Shown here one piece after another: positions 8,014-17,226 of a stretch of DNA of 64,000 bases. Position numbers and translations under genes: made by a program. The DNA is from Bacteriovorax sp. Seq25_V. Its GTDB lineage: Bacteria > Bdellovibrionota > Bacteriovoracia > Bacteriovoracales > Bacteriovoracaceae. The notes below the pieces were generated by a model. That model was not told where the DNA came from, searched no databases, and saw nothing but the letters and a program-made list of their open reading frames with translations. Every line of letters starts with the position of its first letter. Positions within the stretch are counted from its first letter, which is position 1. Where the stretch lies: NCBI RefSeq assembly GCF_000447795.1, contig NZ_AUNI01000016.1, positions 1 to 64,000 of the forward strand. The letters run 5' to 3'.

Positions 8014-8841
8014 ATGACATCACTTTTTAACTACGCTTACTTAAGTGTATCCTTTGAAAGAGAAACAAGAACTTGCAACGTAAAAATTCTTAACTCCGCA
8101 GGTTTCAAACCACAAGTCTTAGCCGCTGAATTAGAAAAGTTTTTTGACTGGCTCACCTCTCGAGTTGAGATCTACTCAGTCGTAATCGAAACGCAATTCA
8201 GTGATCTCGAATTATTAAGTAAGGACCTTCTTAAAGAATTAACAGAAGTTGAAGTTTATAATTATCTCAAAACTCTTCAAAGAGTATCTTATGGACAATT
8301 AGTTCTACCACAAACAATCACATGGAATGTCGAAGGTGTCTTTGATCAGTGTGCATTCGAGCTAATGGCGGGAGCTGACTTTAAATTTATTTCACAAAAC
8401 TTTAAAGTATCTTTCGACTCATTAACAAAAGGAATTTGCTCATTCAATGGATGTGCTATCAACTCACAGCTGACAAGTTCAAATTACTATAAAAAAGTGG
8501 TAATGAGTTCAAGTGAGTTAAACTCTACAGAGTTAATTGAAAGTGGCCTTGTATCTTTTATTTTCAATGAAATAAAGTTTAGATCACATATCAACGCAAT
8601 AAAGTCGCAATCGCCAATCACTAGAATCCAATTCAAGAGATCAATCAATGATTCAATCATCAAGGAGATGGATGAGATTATGGCCAGTGAGTTGAGTTTC
8701 TCTAAGGCGGCACTAGCTATTGGAGACTGGAAGAACTGGGCTTATGATCAAGAATTTCACAACCCAAGAGAAGTAGGACGAAGCTTAAAGTCGATACCAA
8801 CAATGGCCGACTCAAAAAAAGCTCCAGCAATGGCAAATTAA
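8014..8841 (+). CDS. Divergent crotonase-fold (enoyl-CoA hydratase/isomerase-like) protein
   Basis: 275 residues. The core pattern ELMAGADFKFISQNFKVSF and the following SLTKGI match the helix and strand after the oxyanion hole in enoyl-CoA hydratases (ELALACDFRIA...F..PE..LG). LIESGLVSFIF matches the A.GLV..V segment. The usual glycine-rich oxyanion motif (GxxxGGG) is replaced by VEGVFDQCA, and no catalytic Glu pair is evident, so CoA-thioester chemistry is uncertain. The start has AAGGAAGG upstream. Soluble, no signal peptide. It converges on the mevalonate operon, with no direct pathway link visible. Confidence 0.65.
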   Translation: MTSLFNYAYLSVSFERETRTCNVKILNSAGFKPQVLAAELEKFFDWLTSRVEIYSVVIETQFSDLELLSKDLLKELTEVEVYNYLKTLQRVSYGQLVLPQTITWNVEGVFDQCAFELMAGADFKFISQNFKVSFDSLTKGICSFNGCAINSQLTSSNYYKKVVMSSSELNSTELIESGLVSFIFNEIKFRSHINAIKSQSPITRIQFKRSINDSIIKEMDEIMASELSFSKAALAIGDWKNWAYDQEFHNPREVGRSLKSIPTMADSKKAPAMAN

Positions 8842-8863
8842 AACTGATTTTGAAAGATAAGAG

Positions 8864-8892
8864 AACTGCTCTTTTGAAATAAGAGAGCAGTT
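8864..8892. terminator. Hairpin between convergent genes
   Basis: AACTGCTCT (8864-8872) and its exact complement (8884-8892) form a 9-bp stem with an 11-nt loop. The right arm overlaps the stop codon of the leftward mevalonate kinase gene. U-tracts on both sides are poor, so this is probably a shared 3'-end structure, with terminator function inferred. Confidence 0.5.
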
Positions 8893-9805
8893 AGAAATAA
8901 AATAGTGGTCTAACCTCTGCCGAGCAGAAATCTTCACTTAGTTTCGAAATATCACGAGTAATTCCAAGTAGGAATCCTCCCCCACCTGCTCCACATAGCT
9001 TTAAGTGGTAATTTCCAGTTTTTAAACCAACTTCCCACAGTTCTTGAAAAAGATTTGGAATCATTGGCCTAAAATGCTCAAATTGAAAGTTCGATAGCTC
9101 TTCCATTGCGGTATAAAGCTCTTCCGTATTTCCATTTAAAAAGTATTCGATACAACGATTTGATATCGGACTAAGTACGCGGTCACAAAGATAAGCAAAG
9201 TCTTTAGAAGAGCATTTTTCAAGGAATAGATTCACAAGAGGTTCTGTTCTTCGCGTACGCCCAGTATTTAAAAGAAAAATTGCACCAGGACCATTTTCAT
9301 ATTTAGGGATTTCAACTTTTGATAGGCTACCAGAGTCTCCAATGAGAATTGCAGAATTAAGATAACTAATAACAGGATCGATTCCAGAGCTTGAGCCGTG
9401 AAAATGTGATTCCATTTTACTAAAGCAGTCTTTTAAAAATTTGATATCTTTTTTTTGCTCATCACTAATCTTTGCATAGCGATCAAATACGGTCGCACAA
9501 AGGGCACCAGAGCTTCCAACACCATATCCAGGAGGGATTGAAGAGTCAAAAATTAAACCACCCGAAATATCAAAACTAAAAGACTTATCATCAAATTCAA
9601 ATCCAAGCTCATCTTTTTCAATAAGTCTTTTCATATACTTTGAAAAGGCCTGCAGTTCGGGATCAATTGAACGATTTTTATCTTTTTGGAAAATAAGGTG
9701 TCCATCAAATAATGCATATGGCAGAGCAAGAGCATTGGACTTTCTAATAACCGAATATTCGCCAAAAAGTAGAACCTTGGCGCCAAAAGTTCTCTTGTTA
9801 AGCAT
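8891..9805 (-). CDS. Mevalonate kinase (GHMP kinase family)
   Basis: About 304 residues from ATG 9805, chosen because GGAG lies just upstream and the GHMP N-terminal motif FGAKVLLFGEYSVI follows directly. The longer frame to 9883 would run deep into mvaD. ATP-binding motif 2 is IPPGYGVGSSGAL and motif 3 is LCGAGGGGFLLG. The LFGEYSVI start is typical of mevalonate kinases (ATP + mevalonate to 5-phosphomevalonate). It overlaps the mvaD stop by 8 bp and is the last gene of the mevalonate operon. Which of the two operon kinases acts on mevalonate and which on phosphomevalonate is inferred from motif similarity. Confidence 0.85.
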   Translation of the reverse strand: MLNKRTFGAKVLLFGEYSVIRKSNALALPYALFDGHLIFQKDKNRSIDPELQAFSKYMKRLIEKDELGFEFDDKSFSFDISGGLIFDSSIPPGYGVGSSGALCATVFDRYAKISDEQKKDIKFLKDCFSKMESHFHGSSSGIDPVISYLNSAILIGDSGSLSKVEIPKYENGPGAIFLLNTGRTRRTEPLVNLFLEKCSSKDFAYLCDRVLSPISNRCIEYFLNGNTEELYTAMEELSNFQFEHFRPMIPNLFQELWEVGLKTGNYHLKLCGAGGGGFLLGITRDISKLSEDFCSAEVRPLFYF

Positions 9806-10874
9806 TGAGGCTCCTACTTCCCTCACCCATCTTGTCATGAAGAATAAATTCATTCTCACATAAAGGCTGAATCGACTTTTCAAGGAATGAGCGAATTTCC
9901 TCTACATTCTCATTTAAATAAAGAATGTGGACGTTTGGTCCAGCATCAAGAGTGAAGCAAATATTATGACCTGTCTCGGCCCTAAACTTTCTAATTCGAG
10001 AAATGGCCTCGAGAGTATTAGGCTCCATTAAAATAAACGAAGGAGATGAATTCATCATTAGACCATGTAGTTCAAGCGCTTCACTTTCAACGATCTCAGC
10101 AAACTTATCAAATTCGCCATCCCTAAGTGCTTTTAGAAGCATTTGAAGATTATTTCTGGCATTTGCAAATCTCACTTCTGCAAATGGATGCGTCTGCATT
10201 AGAGCATGCCCGGCCCTTGAAGAAACAACTTTCTCAGATTTTGATACAATCGCGATTGAGTCATGAATTCCTTCAAACTTTGGATGAAAATCTAAATAAG
10301 AAATTCCATAATCATCACTCGATTTAGATAGCCCCTCAGCTTTTCCCCATACCGACATTTTTGGAAACAACGAGCGACAAGCGCTCCCCGAGCCAAGCCT
10401 CGCAACATAAGATGCCTTACTTAGGTAATACTCATCCTCAAAAAGTTTTAGCGATAAAAGCTTCTCAATTTCCACAAGCGCAAGTCCTAGCGCACTCATA
10501 CTTGATGCGGAAGAAGCAATTCCAGAAGAGTGTGGAAAAGTATTTAGTGAGTCTATTGTGAAATGATAATTCACAAGAAATGGAAAGAGAGGTGTTATTT
10601 GCTCAAAAAAAACAGCTATCTTCTCCTTGAATTTCTCGTTCGGAGCCCCTTCAAAACTAAAATCAAAATCAATTCCTGAGGACGACTTCTTTGCAAACTG
10701 AATCGTTGTTCTTGTGTGTGCATCGTCGAGAGTAATACTAATTGAAGGATTACATGGTAATTGATTTCCATGCTTGCCCCAATATTTTACGAGAGCAATA
10801 TTAGATGGAGAGATAACACTTACCTCTCCATTTAAAACATCTTTTTTTAAATCAAAATTTTTATTAGTGAACAT
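9798..10874 (-). CDS. mvaD: Diphosphomevalonate decarboxylase
   Basis: About 358 residues from ATG 10874; a longer upstream frame to 10934 lies inside the preceding gene. It catalyses ATP-dependent decarboxylation of mevalonate 5-diphosphate to isopentenyl diphosphate. Signature segments are SNIALVKYWGKHGNQLPCNPS near the N-terminus, the GHMP loop FPHSSGIASSASSMSALGLAL, SGSACRSLFPKMSVW, and LDAGPNVHILYL with the conserved Asp. It overlaps the upstream kinase gene by 11 bp and the downstream kinase by 8 bp, so all three are probably translationally coupled. Confidence 0.95.
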   Translation of the reverse strand: MFTNKNFDLKKDVLNGEVSVISPSNIALVKYWGKHGNQLPCNPSISITLDDAHTRTTIQFAKKSSSGIDFDFSFEGAPNEKFKEKIAVFFEQITPLFPFLVNYHFTIDSLNTFPHSSGIASSASSMSALGLALVEIEKLLSLKLFEDEYYLSKASYVARLGSGSACRSLFPKMSVWGKAEGLSKSSDDYGISYLDFHPKFEGIHDSIAIVSKSEKVVSSRAGHALMQTHPFAEVRFANARNNLQMLLKALRDGEFDKFAEIVESEALELHGLMMNSSPSFILMEPNTLEAISRIRKFRAETGHNICFTLDAGPNVHILYLNENVEEIRSFLEKSIQPLCENEFILHDKMGEGSRSLNA

Positions 10875-11892
10875 TATGTGAAGTACCGATTGTATTTTCA
10901 GAATTAAAAACAAGCTCAGAATAAGGTATAACAACTTTTAAGCCATGAACTGAAAAGTAGTTTTCAACATACTCTTTCGTCTCTTTAGTACTTGCTAGGA
11001 TGAAATCTCCACCCCAAGCTCCGAGAGACTTGACCTCTCCAAGGAAATCTTTGAACAGACGTTCTTTTATCGGTGTAAGACCTAAGTTCTTTCCTACTAT
11101 TTCCTCGTGCGCGTTAATTAAGAAATTAAATTCATCAACAGTTTTTGAAATAGAGATAGAATCTGTTAAATCACTAACTGCCTTGATAATTTCAGGAGCA
11201 TGAGGTTTTCTTGAATTATAATACTCAATCGCAGAGCGAGAGTTTTGTTTCTTATCGAGATAAATAAAATATAAATTCTCTTTAAATTCTGGATCAAAAA
11301 GAACTGGTGACCAATTAGGACCTTCGTTCGTCTTCTGATAGAATATTGGCCCGTCACTTTGAGCACAAGCAATATCATACCCAGAACCACCCAGAGTATT
11401 AAATAGCAGCTCAAATGGCGATACGTACGCCCATGTAGCAATATTGTGAATCAGTGTCGAGCTCGAGCCAAGCCCCCAATTAAGTGGGAAGCCAAGTTGT
11501 GTTTCAACGTGAACATCAAGATCTTCTCTTAAAAAGTGTGCATTTTGTTTTCTCACACTTTGAAGAATATTTTGAAGAACAAGAACCTCAGGTGTCACTT
11601 CTCCTTCACTTACAATATTAAATTGCCAAAATTCAAATGTTGCTTCAAACCAAAGTTTTCCTGATGGATCATAAGATTTCCAGTAAAGTCTTGGTCTAAA
11701 TGATGATGAATATTTTACTGAAAGAGACTGACCAACTTGCGTAGGTAAGCCAAGGGCCTTAGCTCCATCTAGCACAAAGTACTCTCCACTGAGTAATACT
11801 TTCCCGTGCCCATAGAAATATTGATCTCTCTCAGGGATCTCAATTCTATTTGTTCCAGGTATATATTTTAAAATATGTTCGCCTTGTTGCAT
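10864..11892 (-). CDS. GYDIA-type GHMP kinase, probable phosphomevalonate kinase
   Basis: 342 residues. The N-terminus has GHGKVLLSGEYFVLDGAKALGLP, the GHMP motif 2 is LNWGLGSSSTLIHN, and the diagnostic GSGYDIACAQSDGPIFY follows. This identifies the GYDIA subgroup of GHMP kinases, known to me mainly from Bacteroidetes mevalonate loci. Here it sits between HMG-CoA reductase and diphosphomevalonate decarboxylase, so the phosphomevalonate kinase step is the natural assignment, by elimination. GGGAAG lies upstream of ATG 11892. Its stop overlaps mvaD. Confidence 0.85.
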   Translation of the reverse strand: MQQGEHILKYIPGTNRIEIPERDQYFYGHGKVLLSGEYFVLDGAKALGLPTQVGQSLSVKYSSSFRPRLYWKSYDPSGKLWFEATFEFWQFNIVSEGEVTPEVLVLQNILQSVRKQNAHFLREDLDVHVETQLGFPLNWGLGSSSTLIHNIATWAYVSPFELLFNTLGGSGYDIACAQSDGPIFYQKTNEGPNWSPVLFDPEFKENLYFIYLDKKQNSRSAIEYYNSRKPHAPEIIKAVSDLTDSISISKTVDEFNFLINAHEEIVGKNLGLTPIKERLFKDFLGEVKSLGAWGGDFILASTKETKEYVENYFSVHGLKVVIPYSELVFNSENTIGTSHNVH

Positions 11893-11908
11893 TTTATCTT
11901 CCCTAATT

Positions 11909-13231
11909 TTAGTGTAGACCTCTAAGTTTTTCCAAAACTTCTCTTACCGATTTAAAAGACACTACTTTTGATTCAAATTCTTTACGTACGATTTCTTTTT
12001 CTACTTCTGTTGCTTCAAGTTGATTAAGAATATTCATCAGGTGCATCTTCATGTGACCTTTTTGAATACCGCTTGTAACGAGACTTCTTAAAGCTGCAAA
12101 GTTCTGAGCAAGACCAACACTTGCACAAATCATCATTAGCTCTTTTGCACTTGGACCACCAAGCATTTGAAGAGATAATTTTGAAAGAGGGTGTAGCGAA
12201 GTTAATCCGCCGACAGTACCAAGAGAAAGAGGTATTTCAATCTCAAATCTAAACTGATTATTATTGACTGAACACTTCGTTAAACTACGATACTGTCCGT
12301 CACGAGCAGCATAGGCATGCCCACAAGCTTCAATAGCTCTGAAGTCATTACCTGTCGCGAGAACAACACCATCGATACCATTGAAGATACCTTTATTATG
12401 AGTAGTAGCACGATATGGATCTATTGTTGCGATTCTAACTGCACGATGAAATTTAGAGATAAACTCATCGGCACTCATTCCGTTACTTGGATCGTTTAAT
12501 TCTTCAACTCCACATTCAACCCACGCCTTAACAAGACAGTCAGGAGTATAATTAGAAAGAATACACATTACTATTTGAACATCTCTTTCATCATCCGAGA
12601 ATCCATAATAATTAGGAATTGTCGATTTAAGAAACTGCCCAAGCGACTCAAGTACAGAGTTAATGAAGTTTGCACCCATCGCATCGCAAGTTTCAAAAGA
12701 AACTTTTAATTGATAGTAACCAGGTTCTTGCTCTGTTAGATTGATTAATTCAATGTCTTTTAGTCCACCTCCACGAGCTTCCATATTCATTGTTAATGGA
12801 GCAACATGTGCGAACATTTTTTCTTTGTTAGCATTGAAGAACTTTATTAGATTTTCAGTTTCACCATTCCAAATGAAGTGAACCTGTCCAAGCTTAATTG
12901 TTGAAACAACTTGAGCGTGAAAGCCTCCACGCGTAGACCAAAACTTTGCAGCTTTTGAAAGAGCAGCGACAACAGAACTTTCTTCAATAACCATTGGGAT
13001 TATTTTTACTTCGTCGTTTAAAACAAAGTTAGGAACAAGTCCGTATGGAAAGTAGAAATTTGAGATTGTATTTTCACTAAACTCATCAAAGATTTGTTGG
13101 GCATCAAGATCCTTGTGCCAAAACTCTTTTAATTGACTCTTAACTCTCTGACTTCCTTGAAAACATGTATCAACAAGATAATCAATTTTTTCGAGTTTAT
13201 TTAACTTTGAAAAACCTGAAACCATTTCCAA
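11909..13231 (-). CDS. mvaA: Hydroxymethylglutaryl-CoA reductase, class II type
   Basis: About 440 residues; reduces HMG-CoA to mevalonate. Visible family motifs are SGFSKLNKLEK at the N-terminus, MEARGGGLKD with the catalytic Glu, DAMGANFIN, THNKGIFNGIDGVVLATGNDFRA with catalytic Lys and Asp, GTVGGLTSLHP, and QKGHMKMHL with the catalytic His. The start is either TTG 13231 (six bases after AAGGAG, chosen) or ATG 13225, with an unusually long spacing of 12. The gene begins a few bases after the fni stop. Class II enzymes are often degradative, but the surrounding genes argue for a biosynthetic role here. Confidence 0.95.
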   Translation of the reverse strand: MEMVSGFSKLNKLEKIDYLVDTCFQGSQRVKSQLKEFWHKDLDAQQIFDEFSENTISNFYFPYGLVPNFVLNDEVKIIPMVIEESSVVAALSKAAKFWSTRGGFHAQVVSTIKLGQVHFIWNGETENLIKFFNANKEKMFAHVAPLTMNMEARGGGLKDIELINLTEQEPGYYQLKVSFETCDAMGANFINSVLESLGQFLKSTIPNYYGFSDDERDVQIVMCILSNYTPDCLVKAWVECGVEELNDPSNGMSADEFISKFHRAVRIATIDPYRATTHNKGIFNGIDGVVLATGNDFRAIEACGHAYAARDGQYRSLTKCSVNNNQFRFEIEIPLSLGTVGGLTSLHPLSKLSLQMLGGPSAKELMMICASVGLAQNFAALRSLVTSGIQKGHMKMHLMNILNQLEATEVEKEIVRKEFESKVVSFKSVREVLEKLRGLH

Positions 13232-13234
13232 GCT

Positions 13235-14254
13235 CTACTCCTTCACAGAAAGATATCGAGATGCGACTTCAAGCCCTCTAATCATTTCCGCAGTAAATTT
13301 TCTAAGTTTATCTATACCTTCGTTTGCTGAATTCAAAAACGGTGAGGCCATACCAAAGACAGCATTCCCTTTCGAAAGGGAAATTAAATAATAGCCGTCT
13401 AAATAAGAGCGTATCCCACCAGAGATAATGAAGTTCTTGCAAAGAACTTTATCACCTAATCTATCAATTATTTCGTTCGAGATTTCTACCATTTCTAGCG
13501 CAGTATGTCCAACAAAGCTTAGTTCTTCATGAGTGGATAAGTCACTTGAATTACGTTGTTTTTCCATAAGTGCGAAATTTGTCCCACCAAAAGCAGCAAA
13601 CTCAATAGCAGCAAGAGGCAAACACATTAGGGACTCGAGAGATTTTGGACCTAATCCTTGACCCACTTCCTTAATGATCACAGGAATCTGCGTAAGTTCA
13701 AGAAGCTTTTTCACTGTATCAATTGGTGCTTGCTCAATGATATCACCTTCTGGCTGAAACCATTCTTGTAAAGGATTAATATGAACTATTACTCCGTCGG
13801 CACTTAGGGAGGTCACAAGTTTTTCGATAGCAGCTATATCATTATTTTTTAAAAGCTGTTCAACTTGAGCGATCCCAAGATTTGCATAAAAAGGAAGAGC
13901 GTCAGTCAGACGAGGTCTGAGATTAAAATCTTCAAAGTATGTTTGATCTGTTAGAAGCTGACGACAAGAGCCTAGCCCCATACCTAGTCCGAACTCCGAA
14001 GCAACTGTTGCTAAATTTTCATTAATATATCTCGCATCACCAGTACCACCAGTCATTGAACTTATCCAAATCGGGGCACGCATTTCTTTTCCAAGAAACT
14101 TAGAGGCCTTAAAATTTTTAAAAAATGAGAAATTTGAAAGCATTGGCTCATAATTAAAACGTTCATCAACCATCAGTTCTGATGTTTGGGAACTATTAGT
14201 CAGCGCTAGATGCTGATGCTTTCTATTACTTGAGTTTTCTGTTGTTTCGACCAT
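13235..14254 (-). CDS. fni: Isopentenyl-diphosphate delta-isomerase, type 2
   Basis: About 339 residues from ATG 14254; a TTG at 14269 is an alternative, and neither has a clear Shine-Dalgarno. This FMN- and NADPH-dependent enzyme interconverts IPP and DMAPP. The N-terminal RKHQHL, the FMN-binding SSMTGGT, MGLGSCRQLL, VIIKEVGQG, and AAFGGTNFA fit type 2 isomerase. First gene of the mevalonate operon (fni-mvaA-GYDIA kinase-mvaD-mvk). HMG-CoA synthase is not in this window. Confidence 0.95.
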   Translation of the reverse strand: MVETTENSSNRKHQHLALTNSSQTSELMVDERFNYEPMLSNFSFFKNFKASKFLGKEMRAPIWISSMTGGTGDARYINENLATVASEFGLGMGLGSCRQLLTDQTYFEDFNLRPRLTDALPFYANLGIAQVEQLLKNNDIAAIEKLVTSLSADGVIVHINPLQEWFQPEGDIIEQAPIDTVKKLLELTQIPVIIKEVGQGLGPKSLESLMCLPLAAIEFAAFGGTNFALMEKQRNSSDLSTHEELSFVGHTALEMVEISNEIIDRLGDKVLCKNFIISGGIRSYLDGYYLISLSKGNAVFGMASPFLNSANEGIDKLRKFTAEMIRGLEVASRYLSVKE

Positions 14255-14392
14255 GGCACAAAGTAGCAAAATTCTAATAATTTTACTAGTTTTTACTCGT
14301 CTTAGTATTTTTTATAAGACTTAGACGATCAACAATTTCAAGCACTTAAGTGACATAATAAAGAAACATTAAATTATTCCGATTGAACAAGT
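14255..14392. promoter_or_regulatory. Divergent control region between the mevalonate operon and a lipase gene
   Basis: 138 bp, AT-rich. It contains a perfect 10-bp palindrome CACTTAAGTG at 14343-14352 and a short hairpin GTCTTA (14299-14304) / TAAGAC (14315-14320). These are candidate operator elements for either gene. No convincing -35/-10 pair was found on either strand. Confidence 0.35.
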
Positions 14393-15547
14393 ATGAAAAA
14401 ATTAAAAATACTTATAGCACTGATGATCGTGATGACAGGAAACACTATCTACGCGAACTCCTGCGCTCAAACAGAAAACATTGTTCTAATCCATGGAATA
14501 GCTTCTGATAAAGGAACCTTTGGACATATGAAGTCGGCGCTTGAAGCAGACTTCGAAGGATGTGCAAAAGTTCATGAATTTGAATATGCAACAGGTGATG
14601 ATAAGAAAACTATTTTTGATTTTTCTGATTCACTCGATCAATTCATCACATCATTATCAATAAAGCGTGAAGATAAAATTTCTTTTATTATGCACTCTCA
14701 AGGGGGACTTGTAGGCTTAGCTTATCTAAGAAAAATTCAAGACCGGCCACTCTTTAAACAATTAAGATCTTTTATTACACTCGGTACTCCTTTTCACGGA
14801 GCACTCATTGCAAAGGTTGGAAGAGATGCTCTTTTTCTTGGTGGAAAAATAAAAGAAAGCAAAATATCCCCTTTTGGGAAAAAAGAGCTAGAGGGAATGA
14901 CCTATGGTTCTGCGACATTAAGAGTATTAAAGGAATCTCTCTTTTTATTAAAAAAGCTTAATACGCTAGCAATCGGCGGTTTTACACGCTTTAAAAGAGG
15001 CATTTCAGAAAGTGATTTAGTTGTTCCTATCTATTCTGCAAATCCAAATAATATTTACGTTGCGCCAAATGGTAGCGAAATAAATGAAAATGATATTCCA
15101 TTTATTAGTCTCAATGCTCAACATATTCGTGCGCTTGGGAAAGGTATTTCTTATATTGAAAAGTCATGTCGGGATTCTTTAAGAAGATGTAAAAATCCAG
15201 TAGCACAAGCGATAGCAAAGAAACTTGTTGGTATTGATGCACGTGAAGAGAATATTGATATTGAAGAGAAAAGTTTTAGAGTTAATCTTTATATAAAATC
15301 AGCGAATCGCCCTTATGTAATGGCGAAGAAAAGTAGTGATACAAAGAAAATTAAAAGCTCATCACTATTTAACCTTACCAAGAAAGTTTATAAAAACCTC
15401 TATTCAAAAACTATCTATGGAAAGACGAGTAAAGGAAGTACAGAGATCAAAGTCGTCATTAAAAATCTGAAAGGAAAACATAAGGAACTCACTGTTCCTG
15501 TCCAATCAGGTAAGACAAGCTATGTCGATGTTAATCTCGATAGCTAG
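14393..15547 (+). CDS. Secreted lipase-like alpha/beta hydrolase
   Basis: 384 residues. A signal peptide (MKKLKILIALMIVMTGNTIYA) is followed by VLIHGIASDKGTF (oxyanion loop) and FIMHSQGGLVGLAYL, the nucleophile elbow with Ser in HSQGG, as in PGAP1-like and triacylglycerol lipases. LGTPFHGA and SDLVVPIYSA (probable Asp), then NAQHIRALG (possible His), continue the family pattern. The last about 100 residues are a Lys-rich beta extension of unknown role. Probably exported; acts on lipid esters by family inference. Its stop overlaps that of the convergent gene by 4 bp. Confidence 0.8.
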   Translation: MKKLKILIALMIVMTGNTIYANSCAQTENIVLIHGIASDKGTFGHMKSALEADFEGCAKVHEFEYATGDDKKTIFDFSDSLDQFITSLSIKREDKISFIMHSQGGLVGLAYLRKIQDRPLFKQLRSFITLGTPFHGALIAKVGRDALFLGGKIKESKISPFGKKELEGMTYGSATLRVLKESLFLLKKLNTLAIGGFTRFKRGISESDLVVPIYSANPNNIYVAPNGSEINENDIPFISLNAQHIRALGKGISYIEKSCRDSLRRCKNPVAQAIAKKLVGIDAREENIDIEEKSFRVNLYIKSANRPYVMAKKSSDTKKIKSSSLFNLTKKVYKNLYSKTIYGKTSKGSTEIKVVIKNLKGKHKELTVPVQSGKTSYVDVNLDS

Positions 15548-16233
15548 TCTAAAATGATTATAAACTCACGCTTCACTTCATCAAGCTTCTTTAAAATCTT
15601 CGATGCCTTCGCGTAGAGAAGCTCTTCACTAGAACTGTTAAGGTCCATCCCAAGGAAAAGCTTTCTTTTTGGCATCACCTCATCAATTTCTTCGAGAGTT
15701 CGCTTTAAACGATATGGAGTATCCATAAGAATCACGGGATACTCTAATAAACTATATTCATTAAGAACTCGTTTTCTATCATCTCCATCCTTTGGAAGAA
15801 AACCTGTAAAAAGAAATTTTGAACAGTCAATTCCAGAGAGAGCAACGGCAAGGGAAATAGAGTTTGAGTGTGGTGTACATGTCACTCTTATTCCAGCTTC
15901 GTGGGCAAGACGAACCAAAACTTGTCCAGGATCACAAAAAGCCGGAAGTCCCCCATCACTCATAAGATAGGCGTTTTTTCCTGAGTTTATAAGGGAGATA
16001 ATTTTAGGGGCGAGCTCTCTTTGAGTATGTTCATTGAACTGAATGAATGATTCAATTGATTCACGAGGAAGACCAAAACGTAACCAACGACGACGACATG
16101 GCTTAAGATCTTCTATTAAAAGAATAGAGTTCTGTTCATCAGCACTGGCCTTCATCAATAAATCAAGAGCGATAGGCTCTAATGGACTCTCTTCATCAAT
16201 TGGGGTTGCAATTAAAAATAATGTACCGGCCAT
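15544..16233 (-). CDS. Tetrapyrrole-methylase-fold SAM methyltransferase (RsmI-like)
   Basis: 229 residues from ATG 16233. The N-terminal GTLFLIATPI resembles the VATPIGN start of RsmI, and LMSDGGLPAFCDPGQVLVRLAHEAGI matches the SDAGTPAISDPG...A...GI core. It is shorter than RsmI (about 280 residues) and lacks the AEDTR motif, having LLIEDLKPCRRR instead. It may be an rRNA methyltransferase of a related subfamily. ATG overlaps the stop of the upstream PAP2 gene as TAATG, so the two are coupled; GGAG precedes it. Confidence 0.75.
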   Translation of the reverse strand: MAGTLFLIATPIDEESPLEPIALDLLMKASADEQNSILLIEDLKPCRRRWLRFGLPRESIESFIQFNEHTQRELAPKIISLINSGKNAYLMSDGGLPAFCDPGQVLVRLAHEAGIRVTCTPHSNSISLAVALSGIDCSKFLFTGFLPKDGDDRKRVLNEYSLLEYPVILMDTPYRLKRTLEEIDEVMPKRKLFLGMDLNSSSEELLYAKASKILKKLDEVKREFIIILD

Positions 16234-17183
16234 TAAAATCTCCACTTCCTATGTCTTCTAATATCAATATCAATTGGAACTATAAAGTAAGCTAATTTAT
16301 AACAAATAAACGCAAATGGAAATGCGCAAAGAACATCAAGTAGATAGTGATACTTTAATGCTAAAGTTGCCTGAATCATTCCGACACAGAAAAGAAGAAA
16401 GATATAACGATAATGATTTTTAATTTTAAACATCCATATTGTCACAAGAACAGAAATTCCTGTGTGCCCAGAGGGAAAGCAATCAATGAAATTAGGGTGC
16501 GAATTTAGAACAATGTTGTTAAAAAATACACCAAAAGCTGACAACGGTAGTGAAAGCTCCTTCACACTGGCAAGAAAGTACTGAGGACCAGAAACTGGAA
16601 CCAGAACATACAAGAGAAAGTTAAAAAAGAAAAAAATCATCAAAGAGGCAAAGAACCTTCCTATCTTGTACTTATTCCTTTCGCTTAATTGTTGATAGTA
16701 GAAAATTCCACCAAGAAAGGGAAATAGAAAATAAGTCATATATGAGAGTTGCAAAAAATCATAATAAAGAGATTGAAGAGGACCTAAAAAGCTAGTCACC
16801 TTCAAGAAAAAAGCGGCAGAGGTAAGACCAAGTATTTGCAAGTCAAGGTCAGCAAAGTACAGATCGTAACGAGTAAGTCCACCAGCAAGCTTATCAAATG
16901 TCCCAACGAAGACGTAATTAAAAATAATACAGCAAGTGAGAAAAAGGGTGTTTATCAGAAACCGATGAACATTTCTTAGTCGATGAATATAAGCTTCTAG
17001 GGAGATAAGAAATAAAATTAAGATAACAGGGAGTAGTGGCTCAATAATAATTGCTTCAAAAAAAAGTAAACAAATAAAGAAAATGAAAACTTCAAACAGA
17101 GAGACCCAAAGACCTATTCGTCCAAGGCCAAAGTCTCCCCTATAGTCCTGCCAAGCTTTTTGTATTTTTGATTCAAACATCAT
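16233..17183 (-). CDS. PAP2-family integral membrane phosphatase
   Basis: 316 residues with six or more predicted hydrophobic helices. The C-terminal half carries the PAP2 signature CFPSGHTGISV and LKYHYLLDVLCA (His and Asp of motif 3). Motif 1 (KxxxxxxRP) is not obvious. Family members remove phosphate from lipid phosphates or transfer phosphoalcohol head groups. The substrate here is unknown. Starts with two ATG codons (17183, 17180). Upstream of, and coupled to, the methyltransferase gene. Confidence 0.8.
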   Translation of the reverse strand: MMFESKIQKAWQDYRGDFGLGRIGLWVSLFEVFIFFICLLFFEAIIIEPLLPVILILFLISLEAYIHRLRNVHRFLINTLFLTCCIIFNYVFVGTFDKLAGGLTRYDLYFADLDLQILGLTSAAFFLKVTSFLGPLQSLYYDFLQLSYMTYFLFPFLGGIFYYQQLSERNKYKIGRFFASLMIFFFFNFLLYVLVPVSGPQYFLASVKELSLPLSAFGVFFNNIVLNSHPNFIDCFPSGHTGISVLVTIWMFKIKNHYRYIFLLFCVGMIQATLALKYHYLLDVLCAFPFAFICYKLAYFIVPIDIDIRRHRKWRF

Positions 17184-17226
17184 TGAATTATAACAATATT
17201 TAAAAAAATACGCTATACTAGAACTT

